A DNA stretch of 41,517 nucleotides from NCBI GenBank assembly GCA_945869725.1, contig CAMBPO010000022.1, positions 1 through 41,517 on the forward strand. The letters are read 5' to 3'. The stretch comes from Klebsiella pneumoniae. Its GTDB lineage: Bacteria; Pseudomonadota; Gammaproteobacteria; Pseudomonadales; Pseudohongiellaceae. The notes under the pieces were generated by a model that was given only the letters and a program-made list of their open reading frames with translations, was not told where the DNA came from and searched no databases. Below, one piece after another: positions 8,927 through 17,035 of the stretch. Each line of letters opens with the position of its first letter. Positions within the stretch are counted from its first letter, which is position 1. A program made the position numbers and the translations under genes.

Positions 8927-9931
8927 GTGTTCCGTGTTCTAATTCAAAAAATTAACACGGTGTTAACTCCTCAGATGTACGCATGTATTGATCTTGGTTC
9001 AAACAGTTTTCACCTTCTGATTGCGCGTTGGCACAACGGTGCGCATGAGATAGTAGAACGATTCAGCGAAAAAGTTCAGCTTGGTGAAGGCATTTCACAC
9101 AGCCAGCGAATCAGCCCTGCCGCCTTTGAGCGTGGTCTTTTGTGCCTGGAAGCTTTTGCAGTGGCATTAGAACGATACCCTATCAGTTATAGGTGGGCTG
9201 TCGGCACCAATGCATTACGCGTAGCCGAGAATGCCGCGGATTTTATTCAGGAAGCCAAGGCAGCTGGTTTTGATATAGATGTAGTCACCGGACTTGAAGA
9301 AGCGGCTCTTGTCTACGCTGGAGTGATGTCAGCAATTCCTGCTGATAATCAAACAAGACTAGTGGTTGATATTGGTGGTGGAAGCACTGAGTTGATAGTC
9401 GGCAAGGCAGCTGAACAACTGCAGGCGCATAGTCTCGCAATTGGTTGCGTGAGCTGGAGGGATCATTGGTTCAACAGCCAGTGGACAGACGAGCAGTTGT
9501 TGCGTCAGCGCATGGCGGATGCTGCAGACGCCGCTAAGCATGTGTTTTTGGAGGTGGGGCAGCAACTGGCTAGTTGCACTTGGTCTGAGGTCTATGCTTC
9601 GTCCGGCACTGCCAAAATGTTGAGCACAATCTGTGCTCAGAAGTTTTACGGTACAGCGTCGCCGGGACTGGTTAGCGTCGATATGCTGAAAGCACTTGAA
9701 AATGACATTGTTAATCTTGGTCTGAATCCAAACCTGTCACTGCCTGGCCTTAAAAACAGTCGCAAGGAGTTGCTTCTTCCAGGTTGGGCGGTGTTGACGG
9801 GTTTTATGGAGGCCTACCGTATAACCAATCTGCACTTCAGTCCGGCGGCTCTTCGGGAGGGCATGCTTCATTACATCATCAGAGCCCGGGAGCTCAACGA
9901 CTCACCATTACATGTATTGAGAGCGAGTTAA
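8927..9931 (+). CDS. ppx: Ppx/GppA family phosphatase (short form)
   Basis: A 334-residue ASKHA-fold protein with the two phosphate-binding loops: DLGSNSFHLLIA near residue 22 and DIGGGSTELIVG near residue 148. Between them is GTNALRVAENAADF, as in Ppx/GppA. The family hydrolyses polyphosphate exolytically and/or the 5'-phosphate of pppGpp. E. coli Ppx and GppA are about 500 residues; this protein has only the catalytic two-lobed part and lacks the C-terminal helical (HD-like) domains, so substrate preference cannot be inferred. The GTG start is supported by GGTGGAG 8 nt upstream; an ATG at 8975 is the alternative. It lies beside a ppk remnant and the Pho genes. Confidence 0.88.
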   Translation: MFRVLIQKINTVLTPQMYACIDLGSNSFHLLIARWHNGAHEIVERFSEKVQLGEGISHSQRISPAAFERGLLCLEAFAVALERYPISYRWAVGTNALRVAENAADFIQEAKAAGFDIDVVTGLEEAALVYAGVMSAIPADNQTRLVVDIGGGSTELIVGKAAEQLQAHSLAIGCVSWRDHWFNSQWTDEQLLRQRMADAADAAKHVFLEVGQQLASCTWSEVYASSGTAKMLSTICAQKFYGTASPGLVSVDMLKALENDIVNLGLNPNLSLPGLKNSRKELLLPGWAVLTGFMEAYRITNLHFSPAALREGMLHYIIRARELNDSPLHVLRAS

Positions 9932-9949
9932 GCAATATCGTCTGCACCA

Positions 9950-10720
9950 CATGGACAATATCACCAATTTACGGCTCCAGTTTTTGTAGCTGCCATTCGC
10001 CATTAATTCTCTATATTGCTACTTATCAGTAAAATACAGTTCAAGCTCTTCCAGAATTATGTTTGCGCATTTTTTCTCAGAATAGGGTATGCAATTTCAA
10101 TTCTGTGCTGCAGATTCCGCTCGATCAGATCAATCTTTACTCACGATTGACAGGCGCAATAGAGTTCGCGAATGATGACCCGATCAGCCAATGCGTTTAC
10201 TTTGGCAATGATTCTGGCTGATTTGTCTTCCAGACCAAGTCGCTTCTCCTGCGGAACCAGTTGAGTCAATCCTTTCATCAGCTTAAACAGGGCATTAAGT
10301 ATCAGATCTGGCGCTATCTTTTCTCCCATCCCAGTGATTTGCTGGAAAACTTTGTGCACCTCAGAGCATAGGATCTCGTCACAAGTCATGAGACTGTAAT
10401 CGGTGTACAGTAATGAATTTTTTGCGATGATAGTTGCCTGTACACAGGTGCACGTAACGTTTCAGGCGACCATTTTCGCGTCGGACAATCAGTACCATTT
10501 TGGCGTGAGTTTTGTACCCCATGACGCTAAAAACTACGACCGCGCCTGCTTCCTGCAGAATACTGACAAACCGAATGTTCTCTTCCTCGTCAAATCCCGC
10601 CCTGAGTTCAATAACAATGGTGACCTGTATGTCATTTCGCGCCGCATCAGACAGTGACTCTACCAGTTCGGATGACTCATTAGTCCTGTAAAGTGTTTGT
10701 TTGAGAGTTTGGTAACTCCT
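9950..10720 (-). pseudogene. ppk: Remnant of polyphosphate kinase (ppk)
   Basis: Read on the minus strand, conserved Ppk1 motifs appear in order. First is LKQTLYRT (about 10682-10705), then [17 protein letters not shown]. Next is [13 protein letters not shown], whose His corresponds to the phosphorylated His of E. coli Ppk, then [10 protein letters not shown]. After a 1-nt frameshift near 10410 come YTDYSLMT and, further on, ARIIAKVNALADR. A TGA at 10141-10143 stands where a Gly codon is expected (Q-S-stop-VKIDLI). Downstream about 90 codons, including the second catalytic His region, are deleted, so VKIDLI joins directly to the RNLQHRIEIAYPIL tail. Another frameshift and a TAG follow before a recognisable ELMANGSY end. 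The N-terminal half is absent. This is unambiguously dead ppk. Confidence 0.92.
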
Positions 10721-10842
10721 GTTGCAGTTCTACTTTAGGAAGTGCTTGAGTGTTGTTTATTGGGAGTGTCACGGGTGAGTAGCGCTTGTATTCTAGCCTC
10801 GAGTACACGCGTTGACATTTACCTGATGCAACTGTGGCAAAA

Positions 10843-10870
10843 ATGTCATCTTTCTGTCATATACTGACAC
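10843..10870 (+). promoter_or_regulatory. Pho box upstream of phoU
   Basis: Direct repeats ATGTCAT (10843-10849) and CTGTCAT (10854-10860) are spaced 11 bp apart, as in the PhoB consensus CTGTCAT-4N-CTGTCAC. A third near-copy, CTGACAC, lies at 10864-10870. They sit 35-62 bp before the phoU ATG and no good -35 box is seen, which fits PhoB-activated promoters. The regulator itself is encoded 2-3 kb downstream. Confidence 0.75.
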
Positions 10871-10904
10871 TAACCTAGCGCTAATTTTTGAGGAATTCGC
10901 AATT

Positions 10905-11633
10905 ATGAAAACTGATGCAGGTGTTCACAGCCATCACATTTCCCAGCAATTTAATATTGAACTGGAAGAGATAAAAAGCAGCCTGCTTGAAATGGGCGGC
11001 TTGGTTGAGAAACAAATGACTGATGCTATTGCTGCACTGATCAATGCAGACAGTGAGTTGGGAAGTACTGTGCGAGCAAATGATGCCAGCGTCAATAAAA
11101 TGGAACTTATCATCGATGATGCCTGCAATCGAATTCTGGCAAGAAGACAGCCTGCAGCAAGTGACCTTCGTCTGGTACTGGGTATCATCAAAGCCGTCAA
11201 TGATCTGGAGCGCATCGGAGATGAGGCGGCAAAAATTGCTCGTTTAGCCGTGGAACTGGCCAGCCAGGGAGACTCATCCAAGGGGTACATCGAAATCAGG
11301 CATATCGGTGAGCGAGTGCGGCATATGATCAACATGGCTCTGGATGCTTTCGCCCGTTATGACGAAGAGGCGGCGCTGTCGGTGGCAAAGGAAGACATTA
11401 ACGTAGACATGGAGTACGCCAGTGCGATGCGGGAAATGATCACGTATATGATCGAAGATCCACGCAGCATCACGCGGGTAATGAATATAGTCTGGGCACT
11501 TCGTTCACTGGAGCGCGCCGGAGATCATGCAAAGAACATCGCTGAACATGTTGTTTATATGGTTATGGGGCGAGATGTCCGACATGCCGGATTGTCCAGT
11601 ATGGAAATGCAGGTGAAATCCGGAAATGAATAG
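10905..11633 (+). CDS. phoU: Phosphate signalling complex protein PhoU
   Basis: A 242-residue all-helical protein made of two PhoU domains. Each carries the family's metal-binding signature: NDLERIGDEAAKIA in the first and RSLERAGDHAKNIAEH in the second. PhoU is a cytoplasmic/peripheral negative regulator that links the Pst phosphate transporter with PhoR and keeps the Pho regulon off when phosphate is plentiful. Start ATG with GAGGA at a good spacing. The gene is preceded by a Pho box and converges on phoR, 19 bp between stops. pstSCAB is not in the window, so phoU is transcribed separately here. Confidence 0.96.
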   Translation: MKTDAGVHSHHISQQFNIELEEIKSSLLEMGGLVEKQMTDAIAALINADSELGSTVRANDASVNKMELIIDDACNRILARRQPAASDLRLVLGIIKAVNDLERIGDEAAKIARLAVELASQGDSSKGYIEIRHIGERVRHMINMALDAFARYDEEAALSVAKEDINVDMEYASAMREMITYMIEDPRSITRVMNIVWALRSLERAGDHAKNIAEHVVYMVMGRDVRHAGLSSMEMQVKSGNE

Positions 11634-11652
11634 TTCGGATTAGACTGGCTGA

Positions 11653-13071
11653 TCAGGATTCAACAGATACTCTATGTAGTTCGTTATCAGGCGATTTTGC
11701 TTCAACCAGTCGTTCGGTTGGCAACTGGCAGGTAAATTGACTGCCTTTGCCGGGCTGGCTGCTGATTTCGAGTTTTCCGTTATGGCGCGCAAGAACATGT
11801 TTCACGATAGCCAGTCCCAGTCCAGTGCCTCCAGTGTCCGCAGAGCGACTTTCATCCACGCGGTAAAAACGTTCGGTCAGTCTTGGAATATGATGTGGAG
11901 CGATCCCGGGACCATTGTCGCTGACAACAATTGAGAGACCTTGCGAGCTTCGGGTAACGGTCAATTCTATCAAACCCTGTGGCTGAGTATACTTGCAGGC
12001 GTTCAGCGCCAGGTTGGAGATGGCGCTGTACAATTCGCTGAGATTGCCATTGATATAAACATCATCAGCGCAATCAATTTTAATGCCCTGTTGTTTGTCA
12101 GCAAACACTTGTTCTGCATCTTGTTTTACCTCTCTGAGCAAAGAGCATAACTGGATTGCACTCTGCTGTTTGGAACTGGCGCGTGTCTCCAATTGCGAGA
12201 GGGTCAGCAGATCACGGATGATGTTCTCCATTCGATGTGACTGCTGTGCCATTTGCTCAATCGGTTTGATCCATCGTGCCGGCAGATTTTTTTTGTCATC
12301 CAGCATTGTTTCAAGGTAACCCGTTATCACAGTAATCGGTGTGCGCAGTTCGTGTGACACGTTGCCAACAAAATCCTTGCGCATCATCTCCAGCCTGTGA
12401 AGCTGAGAGATATCTCTGACCAGCATCAAACGTTCACCTTCACCAAACGTGGTGATTTGAAATTCCAGCATATTGGCAGGGTTTACAGGCGAGTTCAGCT
12501 TAAGGGGTCTATTGAACTTTGCCTTGTTTAAATAATCTATAAATGCGGGTTCCCGGATCAGGTTGATCACCAGTTGTTGCTTATCTTTGGGTGTTTTCAG
12601 GCCTATTAACTGTTCGGCTGCCGGATTCCACCACTCCAGCCCGCCCCGGTTATTGATCATGACTACCGCAAGCTCAAGGGCTGCTGTTGATTCCTGAGCT
12701 TTGTCGATAATACTTTTTAATTCGAGAAGTGCCTGTCGCTCGCGACGTTGCAACAGATAGATACCATCTAGAATATAGCCCCAGATGCCTTTGCTTTCGG
12801 GTGGCGGGGACGGTTCTGAAAAATCGGCATCGCGCAACCAGTTGTAAAGTTTACGTAATTGTATGAGGTGGTAAATCAAGTAGGACAAAGTTCCTGCAAG
12901 AACCACCAGCGCAGGTTCACCGACAAGCCAACCTGCCAGTAGCAATACCAAAAACGAAATCAGAATTCGCTTGATTGCATCATGCCAATTTGAGAACAAG
13001 CCGCCAGCCTTTAAACTTTTGCAGGTAGAACGAAGGAATTGCAGACTATAACGTAAAGCAGGTGGTCTCAA
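11653..13071 (-). CDS. phoR: Phosphate regulon sensor histidine kinase PhoR
   Basis: Up to 472 residues. Two closely spaced N-terminal membrane helices (about 33-70) are followed by a charged linker and a PAS domain (about 125-220). Next is the HisKA domain with the phosphoacceptor H240 in NVSHELRTPITVITGYLE. The HATPase domain has N (NLALNACKYT), G1 (VSDNGPGI) and G2 (GTGLGLAIVKH) boxes. PhoR phosphorylates PhoB under phosphate limitation. It follows phoB by 39 bp in the same operon. The start is not certain: the frame opens with a TTG (13071) lacking a clear Shine-Dalgarno, and E. coli PhoR starts closer to the first helix, so the true protein may be about 25 residues shorter. Confidence 0.95.
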   Translation of the reverse strand: MRPPALRYSLQFLRSTCKSLKAGGLFSNWHDAIKRILISFLVLLLAGWLVGEPALVVLAGTLSYLIYHLIQLRKLYNWLRDADFSEPSPPPESKGIWGYILDGIYLLQRRERQALLELKSIIDKAQESTAALELAVVMINNRGGLEWWNPAAEQLIGLKTPKDKQQLVINLIREPAFIDYLNKAKFNRPLKLNSPVNPANMLEFQITTFGEGERLMLVRDISQLHRLEMMRKDFVGNVSHELRTPITVITGYLETMLDDKKNLPARWIKPIEQMAQQSHRMENIIRDLLTLSQLETRASSKQQSAIQLCSLLREVKQDAEQVFADKQQGIKIDCADDVYINGNLSELYSAISNLALNACKYTQPQGLIELTVTRSSQGLSIVVSDNGPGIAPHHIPRLTERFYRVDESRSADTGGTGLGLAIVKHVLARHNGKLEISSQPGKGSQFTCQLPTERLVEAKSPDNELHRVSVES

Positions 13072-13110
13072 CAGAGGCTGTTTTGACAGGCAGCTGTTGA
13101 TTCCTGCGAG

Positions 13111-13824
13111 TTAGTTGTGGCGGGTTGAGAATCGATATCCCGCCCCCCGGACAGTCTGTATCAATGCTGAATAATTGATGCCCGTCTTTGATGCCGCGCT
13201 CAGTGCCTTGCGCAGCCTGCCGATATGCACATCGACAGTGCGCTCTTCCAGGTACACATTGGATCCCCAGACCTGATCCTGAATATGATCACGCGAGTAA
13301 ACCTTTTCCGGATGAGTCATAAAGAAGTTCAGCAGACGGTATTCCGTTGGGCCCATTTCCACTGCTCGATCCTCTACCATCACCCGATGACTGGCCGGAT
13401 CCATCTCCAGGTCGAATACCCGGATGGGCTTGTCTTTGAGGTTGCCTGTACTCCTGCGCAAAACCGCTTTGATCCGAGCAACCAGCTCTCTGGGTGAAAA
13501 TGGCTTGGTAACATAATCATCCACGCCCACGTCAAGCCCCTGTACTTTGTTGTCCTCGCTGGTTTTGGCTGTCAGCATGATAATTGGGATACTGGCTGTT
13601 AACTCATCGCGTTTAAGGCGCCGCGCTAATTCGATTCCACTGCCACCGGGTAGCATCCAATCGAGCAGAACCAGATCGGGACGCTGATCAATGATGTTAA
13701 CGTGTGCGTCCAGCGCGGTTGACGCAGTGGTGCTTCTGAATCCTGCGGTATCCAGTGCAATACCTATCATGTCTCTAATGGCTGCTTCATCATCAACGAT
13801 CAAAATGTTTGGTTCAGGCGTCAT
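13111..13824 (-). CDS. phoB: Phosphate regulon response regulator PhoB
   Basis: A 237-residue OmpR/PhoB-type regulator. The receiver domain (about 5-120) has the acidic pair D11-D12, phosphoacceptor D55 in LLDWMLPG, T in MLTAKT and K in VTKPFSPREL. The winged-helix DNA-binding domain (about 140-235) contains GPTEYRLLNFFMTHPEKVYSR and EERTVDVHIGRLRKAL. Phospho-PhoB binds Pho boxes to activate phosphate-scavenging genes. The ATG at 13824 follows AGGA and gives the normal N-terminus; the frame extends to a TTG at 13863 that is not favoured. First gene of the phoB-phoR operon, with a Pho-box-like site upstream. Confidence 0.97.
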   Translation of the reverse strand: MTPEPNILIVDDEAAIRDMIGIALDTAGFRSTTASTALDAHVNIIDQRPDLVLLDWMLPGGSGIELARRLKRDELTASIPIIMLTAKTSEDNKVQGLDVGVDDYVTKPFSPRELVARIKAVLRRSTGNLKDKPIRVFDLEMDPASHRVMVEDRAVEMGPTEYRLLNFFMTHPEKVYSRDHIQDQVWGSNVYLEERTVDVHIGRLRKALSAASKTGINYSALIQTVRGAGYRFSTRHN

Positions 13825-13889
13825 CCCGTCTATCCTGTTTGCGTTTAAGCTGATGAAATTCAAGCTGTCGCCTATTTAATCAATGCAAT

Positions 13890-13907
13890 GTTACATTTTG
13901 ATGACAA
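13890..13907 (-). promoter_or_regulatory. Pho-box-like site upstream of phoB
   Basis: On the minus strand the 18-mer reads TTGTCAT-CAAA-ATGTAAC, two heptamers 11 bp apart matching the PhoB consensus at 11 of 14 heptamer positions. It lies about 65 bp before the phoB ATG, suggesting the usual positive autoregulation of phoBR. The match is moderate and was judged by eye. Confidence 0.55.
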
Positions 13908-13998
13908 GTAGTGACCACCGATCAGTTACAAGTTGGTCCAGACGAATGTTTTCGGAGGGGCTGTGCCTGCAATCACAACGCAACTTTGCTAAACGCAC

Positions 13999-14025
13999 TT
14001 GCCTTTTGCCATATTAAGGTATAAT
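13999..14025 (+). promoter_or_regulatory. Sigma-70-type promoter of the OmpA-family gene
   Basis: A perfect TATAAT -10 box at 14020-14025 is preceded by TTGCCT (13999-14004) at a short 15-bp spacing. It lies about 75 bp before the ATG at 14102, leaving a 5' UTR of about 70 nt, as is common for abundant outer-membrane proteins. Confidence 0.55.
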
Positions 14026-14101
14026 CCGGCTCGCGAAACCCAGACAACGCAATAAACTGAATAACGCCATTGTCCAAATAGGCTTGGCGTGAGGAGATAA
14101 C

Positions 14102-15151
14102 ATGGATCGTAAAACTTTCAAGGCCCTGTCTTTGGCACTGGCTATCGGTACAACAGCCGTGGCGGCGACTGTGTCGAGTGCAGACGAGGGTCGTTTTTAT
14201 ATAGCCCCTGGTATTCAATGGATGAATTTTGACAGTGATCGTCAATCTCATGACAAAACCGGATACAACTTTGGTTTCGGTTACGGCTTGTCCGACAATT
14301 TGTCGACAGAACTGTCTTACAGCAGAATCAGCATGAATACTCTGGCAGGTCGCGATCGCTTGCTCGCTATGCGTCTGGACTTGCTTTACAAGTTTGACAA
14401 CAGCATTGGCACCCTGTCTCCCTATTTTGTGGGCGGCCTTGGTGATGTTGATCTGCAGTCTGGCAAAGATACAACTCTGAACCTTGGCGCTGGCTTCAGC
14501 TACCGTCTGAATGATATCGCTGAGTGGCGCACGGCTGCCCGCACATTCTATGGTATTGCGGATCGGACCTTTGATCTGGGAATCGAAACAGGCTTTGTTT
14601 TCCATCTGGGTGCCTCTGAACCTGCAGAACGAGTTGAGCCTTCAGCAGCGCCGGCACCTTCAGAAGCTGCCGTCATCGCAGACGCTGATGGTGATGGTGT
14701 GCAAGACAGTCGAGATGCCTGCCCGGATACGCCACGTAACTACGCTGTCGACGAGCGTGGATGTCCAATAATGCTGGATGAAGTCGCACGTATTGATTTA
14801 ACAGTGCAGTTTGATTTCGACCAGTCGATAGTTAAGCCTGAGTTCTTTGAAGATATCCGTCGCGTTGCCGATTTCCTGGCGGCAAACGATGATGTTGTTG
14901 CAGTTGTTGAAGGGCACACAGACAGCGCCGGTTCTGATGAATACAACCAGGTTTTGTCCGAGCGTCGTGCAGCGGCTGTTCGTCAGGTGCTGATTGAGCG
15001 TTTTGGTGTAAGTGCCGCGCGCGTGTCATCTGAAGGTTTTGGTGAGTCGCGTCCAGTAACTTCTAACACAAGTGCGGAAGGCCGTGCCCAGAATAGACGC
15101 GTTGTCGGGGCAATGACAGCGACCATGCAAAGACCGCAACTTCGAAACTGA
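14102..15151 (+). CDS. OmpA/OprF-family outer-membrane porin
   Basis: A 349-residue protein. A signal peptide (1-27) is followed by an eight-strand barrel domain (about 28-175). A Pro/Ala-rich hinge comes next, then a thrombospondin type-3-like calcium motif (DADGDGVQDSRDACPDTP, about 197-214). A C-terminal OmpA peptidoglycan-binding domain (about 230-340) has VQFDFDQ, EGHTDSAGSDEYNQVLSERR and AEGRAQNRRV. It anchors the outer membrane to peptidoglycan and may form a small pore. The start follows a strong GAGGAGA. Monocistronic: its own promoter in front and a strong terminator behind. The TSP3 linker makes it closer to OprF-type proteins than to E. coli OmpA. Confidence 0.95.
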   Translation: MDRKTFKALSLALAIGTTAVAATVSSADEGRFYIAPGIQWMNFDSDRQSHDKTGYNFGFGYGLSDNLSTELSYSRISMNTLAGRDRLLAMRLDLLYKFDNSIGTLSPYFVGGLGDVDLQSGKDTTLNLGAGFSYRLNDIAEWRTAARTFYGIADRTFDLGIETGFVFHLGASEPAERVEPSAAPAPSEAAVIADADGDGVQDSRDACPDTPRNYAVDERGCPIMLDEVARIDLTVQFDFDQSIVKPEFFEDIRRVADFLAANDDVVAVVEGHTDSAGSDEYNQVLSERRAAAVRQVLIERFGVSAARVSSEGFGESRPVTSNTSAEGRAQNRRVVGAMTATMQRPQLRN

Positions 15152-15175
15152 TACGCGGAAGTGATGCGCTAAAAA

Positions 15176-15212
15176 ACTCCCTGCCAGCCTGGTGCTGCCA
15201 GGGAGTTTTTTT
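15176..15212 (+). terminator. Rho-independent terminator after the OmpA-family gene
   Basis: A 13-bp stem with one mismatch (ACTCCCTG-CCAGC paired with GCTG-CCAGGGAGT, 15176-15188 and 15194-15206) runs into seven Ts. This is a strong intrinsic terminator 25 bp after the stop codon. Confidence 0.92.
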
Positions 15213-15286
15213 ATGATGCCGCTGTTATCTCTGGTTAAACATTGCGAACGCAGGTAGATATTCGAGTGCTGAGAGAGAAAGAATTT

Positions 15287-15838
15287 GTGAATTGTGATGC
15301 GGACGCGCCCGTAAACTGGCGAAGCATAAAACAGCAGTTTCCCAGGCCAAATGCCCTCTACACACATTGGCTGATGGCGCCGGGTTCGCTGACTAAGAAA
15401 CTTCAATCAATCAGTGATGGGACTTTTTTTGTTCGGGTGCTGTCAGAGGGTTGGGCATATCAGAGTGTCTCGCCAGCCTCAGGATTAACTCAAGGTGGGT
15501 CAGGGAAACGTCTTATGTGGTCACGACGGGTGTTGCTTGGAGGGCATGGTGAGAATTGGGTGGCTGCGCACTCACTTATACCGATCACCACACTAAGAGG
15601 CGCAAACCGTCAGTTGATTCATTTAGGCAATAAACCTCTGGGTGGTTTTTTATTTAAACAGCGCGGCTTGATGCGAGGCGACACCCAAATTTGCCAGTGT
15701 GACGACTATTGGGGGCGTCGCTCTCTGTTTTTTCTGGATAAGCAATCGTTATTGGTGGCAGAGTTTTTTCTTCCGGATTTAATCGGTCGCATCCAGCTCA
15801 CATTTACAAATGGAAATGGTTATGTCCAACAAAACTGA
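15287..15838 (+). CDS. ubiC: Chorismate lyase (chorismate-pyruvate lyase)
   Basis: About 183 residues matching UbiC, which releases pyruvate from chorismate to give 4-hydroxybenzoate, the head-group precursor of ubiquinone. Visible family features are WLMAPGSLTKKLQ, VRVLSEGW, RRVLLGG, WVAAHSLIPITTLRG, LGNKPLGGFLF, WGRRSLFFLDKQSLLVAEFFLP; the Glu of AEFFLP is the expected catalytic acid. The start is uncertain. I chose GTG 15287 because GAGAGAG precedes it and it gives a family-like N-terminus; GTG 15266 and TTG 15242 are alternatives. ubiA, the usual partner, does not follow; instead the gene overlaps a CoA-transferase gene by about 17 bp, implying co-transcription. Confidence 0.9.
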   Translation: MNCDADAPVNWRSIKQQFPRPNALYTHWLMAPGSLTKKLQSISDGTFFVRVLSEGWAYQSVSPASGLTQGGSGKRLMWSRRVLLGGHGENWVAAHSLIPITTLRGANRQLIHLGNKPLGGFLFKQRGLMRGDTQICQCDDYWGRRSLFFLDKQSLLVAEFFLPDLIGRIQLTFTNGNGYVQQN

Positions 15839-17024
15839 ACACAGTGCTTTGTCTGGTTTAAAAATAGTCGATCTGACGCGGGTGCTGGGCGGGCCCTACT
15901 GTACACAGGTGCTTGCAGATCATGGTGCGGATGTGATCAAGATAGAACCACCACAGGGCGATGAGGTCAGGGATTGGGGGCCCCCTTTCCACGAGGGCGA
16001 TGCTGCGTACTTTATCGGAGTCAACAGGAATAAACGCGGCATGGCGCTTGATCTGACACGCAGTGAAGGCCGGGAAGTATTGATGCGCCTGCTTGAAGAC
16101 GCTGATCTGTTGATCGAGAACTACAAGCCGGGAACCCTGGAGAAGTGGGATATTGGTTATCATCAGGTGCTGAGCCAACGATTCCCGCGCCTTATACATT
16201 GTCGGATCAGCGGTTTTGGCAGTGATGGTCCCTTGGGTGGGTACCCAGGCTACGACGCCATTGTGCAAGCGATGGCAGGCTGGTTTAGCGTGAATGGTGA
16301 ACGCGGGGGCGAGCCTACCCGGCTGGGTGTCGCCATGGTAGATATGGGCACCGGGCTTTACTCCGCCGTTGCCCTGCTGATGGCATTGTATGAGCGTCAA
16401 CGATCAGGTCTTGGTCAGTACATTGATATGACACTTTATGATTGTGCGGTGTCCCTGATGCATCCCCATATCATCAACTACAATATGACCGGTAATATCC
16501 CGGTAGCCACGGGTAATGCCCACCCGAATATCAGCCCATACGAAACATTCCGCACACGCACGGTCGATATTTTTATCGGTGCAGGAAACAACCGCGCGTT
16601 CGCAAAACTGTGCCATGAACTGGAGGCAACAGAGCTCGTAGATGATGTGCGTTTTTTGACAAATGCTGATCGGGTAAAGAATCGCGAACCCTTAAAAGCG
16701 GAGATCGAGTCTCGCCTTATGCGCATTGATGGAGCAGCGTTTGCCGAACTTTTGTTGGCAGCAGGGTTGCCCTCTGGCCCCATCTACAATACGGCTCAGG
16801 TTGTGGCGCACCCGCATACAGTGCATAGAGAAATGATCGTTAACAAAGACTGGTACAAGATGACAGGGATTCCAATAAAATTTTCGAGGACTCCCGGCTC
16901 AATCCGAAGTCTGCCGCCCAAGTTTGCTGAGCATACAAAAGAAATTCTGGCGCAGGCTGGCGTGGCACAAGAGCAGATAGACCACCTGGTAGACAGCGGG
17001 ATTGCGCCACTTCAACGTGCCTGA
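15822..17024 (+). CDS. CaiB/BaiF (class III) CoA-transferase
   Basis: About 400 residues of the formyl-CoA transferase/carnitine CoA-transferase family. These enzymes move CoA between a donor thioester and a carboxylic acid through an aspartyl-CoA intermediate. Visible are the opening LSGLKIVDLTRVLGGPYCTQVLADHGADVIKIE, then NRNKRGMALDL, LLIENYKPGTLEKW and GYDAIVQAMAGWFSV. The likely catalytic Asp is in VAMVDMGTGLYSA (about residue 168). Substrate unknown. The ATG at 15822 has GGA at a fitting distance; an ATG at 15810 in the same frame is the alternative. It overlaps the end of ubiC and converges with the following gene, only about 11 bp between stops. Confidence 0.92.
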   Translation: MSNKTEHSALSGLKIVDLTRVLGGPYCTQVLADHGADVIKIEPPQGDEVRDWGPPFHEGDAAYFIGVNRNKRGMALDLTRSEGREVLMRLLEDADLLIENYKPGTLEKWDIGYHQVLSQRFPRLIHCRISGFGSDGPLGGYPGYDAIVQAMAGWFSVNGERGGEPTRLGVAMVDMGTGLYSAVALLMALYERQRSGLGQYIDMTLYDCAVSLMHPHIINYNMTGNIPVATGNAHPNISPYETFRTRTVDIFIGAGNNRAFAKLCHELEATELVDDVRFLTNADRVKNREPLKAEIESRLMRIDGAAFAELLLAAGLPSGPIYNTAQVVAHPHTVHREMIVNKDWYKMTGIPIKFSRTPGSIRSLPPKFAEHTKEILAQAGVAQEQIDHLVDSGIAPLQRA

Positions 17025-17035
17025 GCCCTGCGTCT

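Noticed and set aside
10141..10389. An 82-codon minus-strand open frame that could be taken for a small gene
   Set aside because: It is the middle piece of the ppk remnant, flanked in other frames by the preceding and following Ppk motifs.
10403..10657. 84-codon plus-strand frame
   Set aside because: Antisense shadow of the ppk remnant; no start signal and no protein signature.
13973..14605. Minus-strand open frame of 210 codons over the OmpA-family gene
   Set aside because: Opposite a well-supported outer-membrane protein gene and across its promoter and Shine-Dalgarno.
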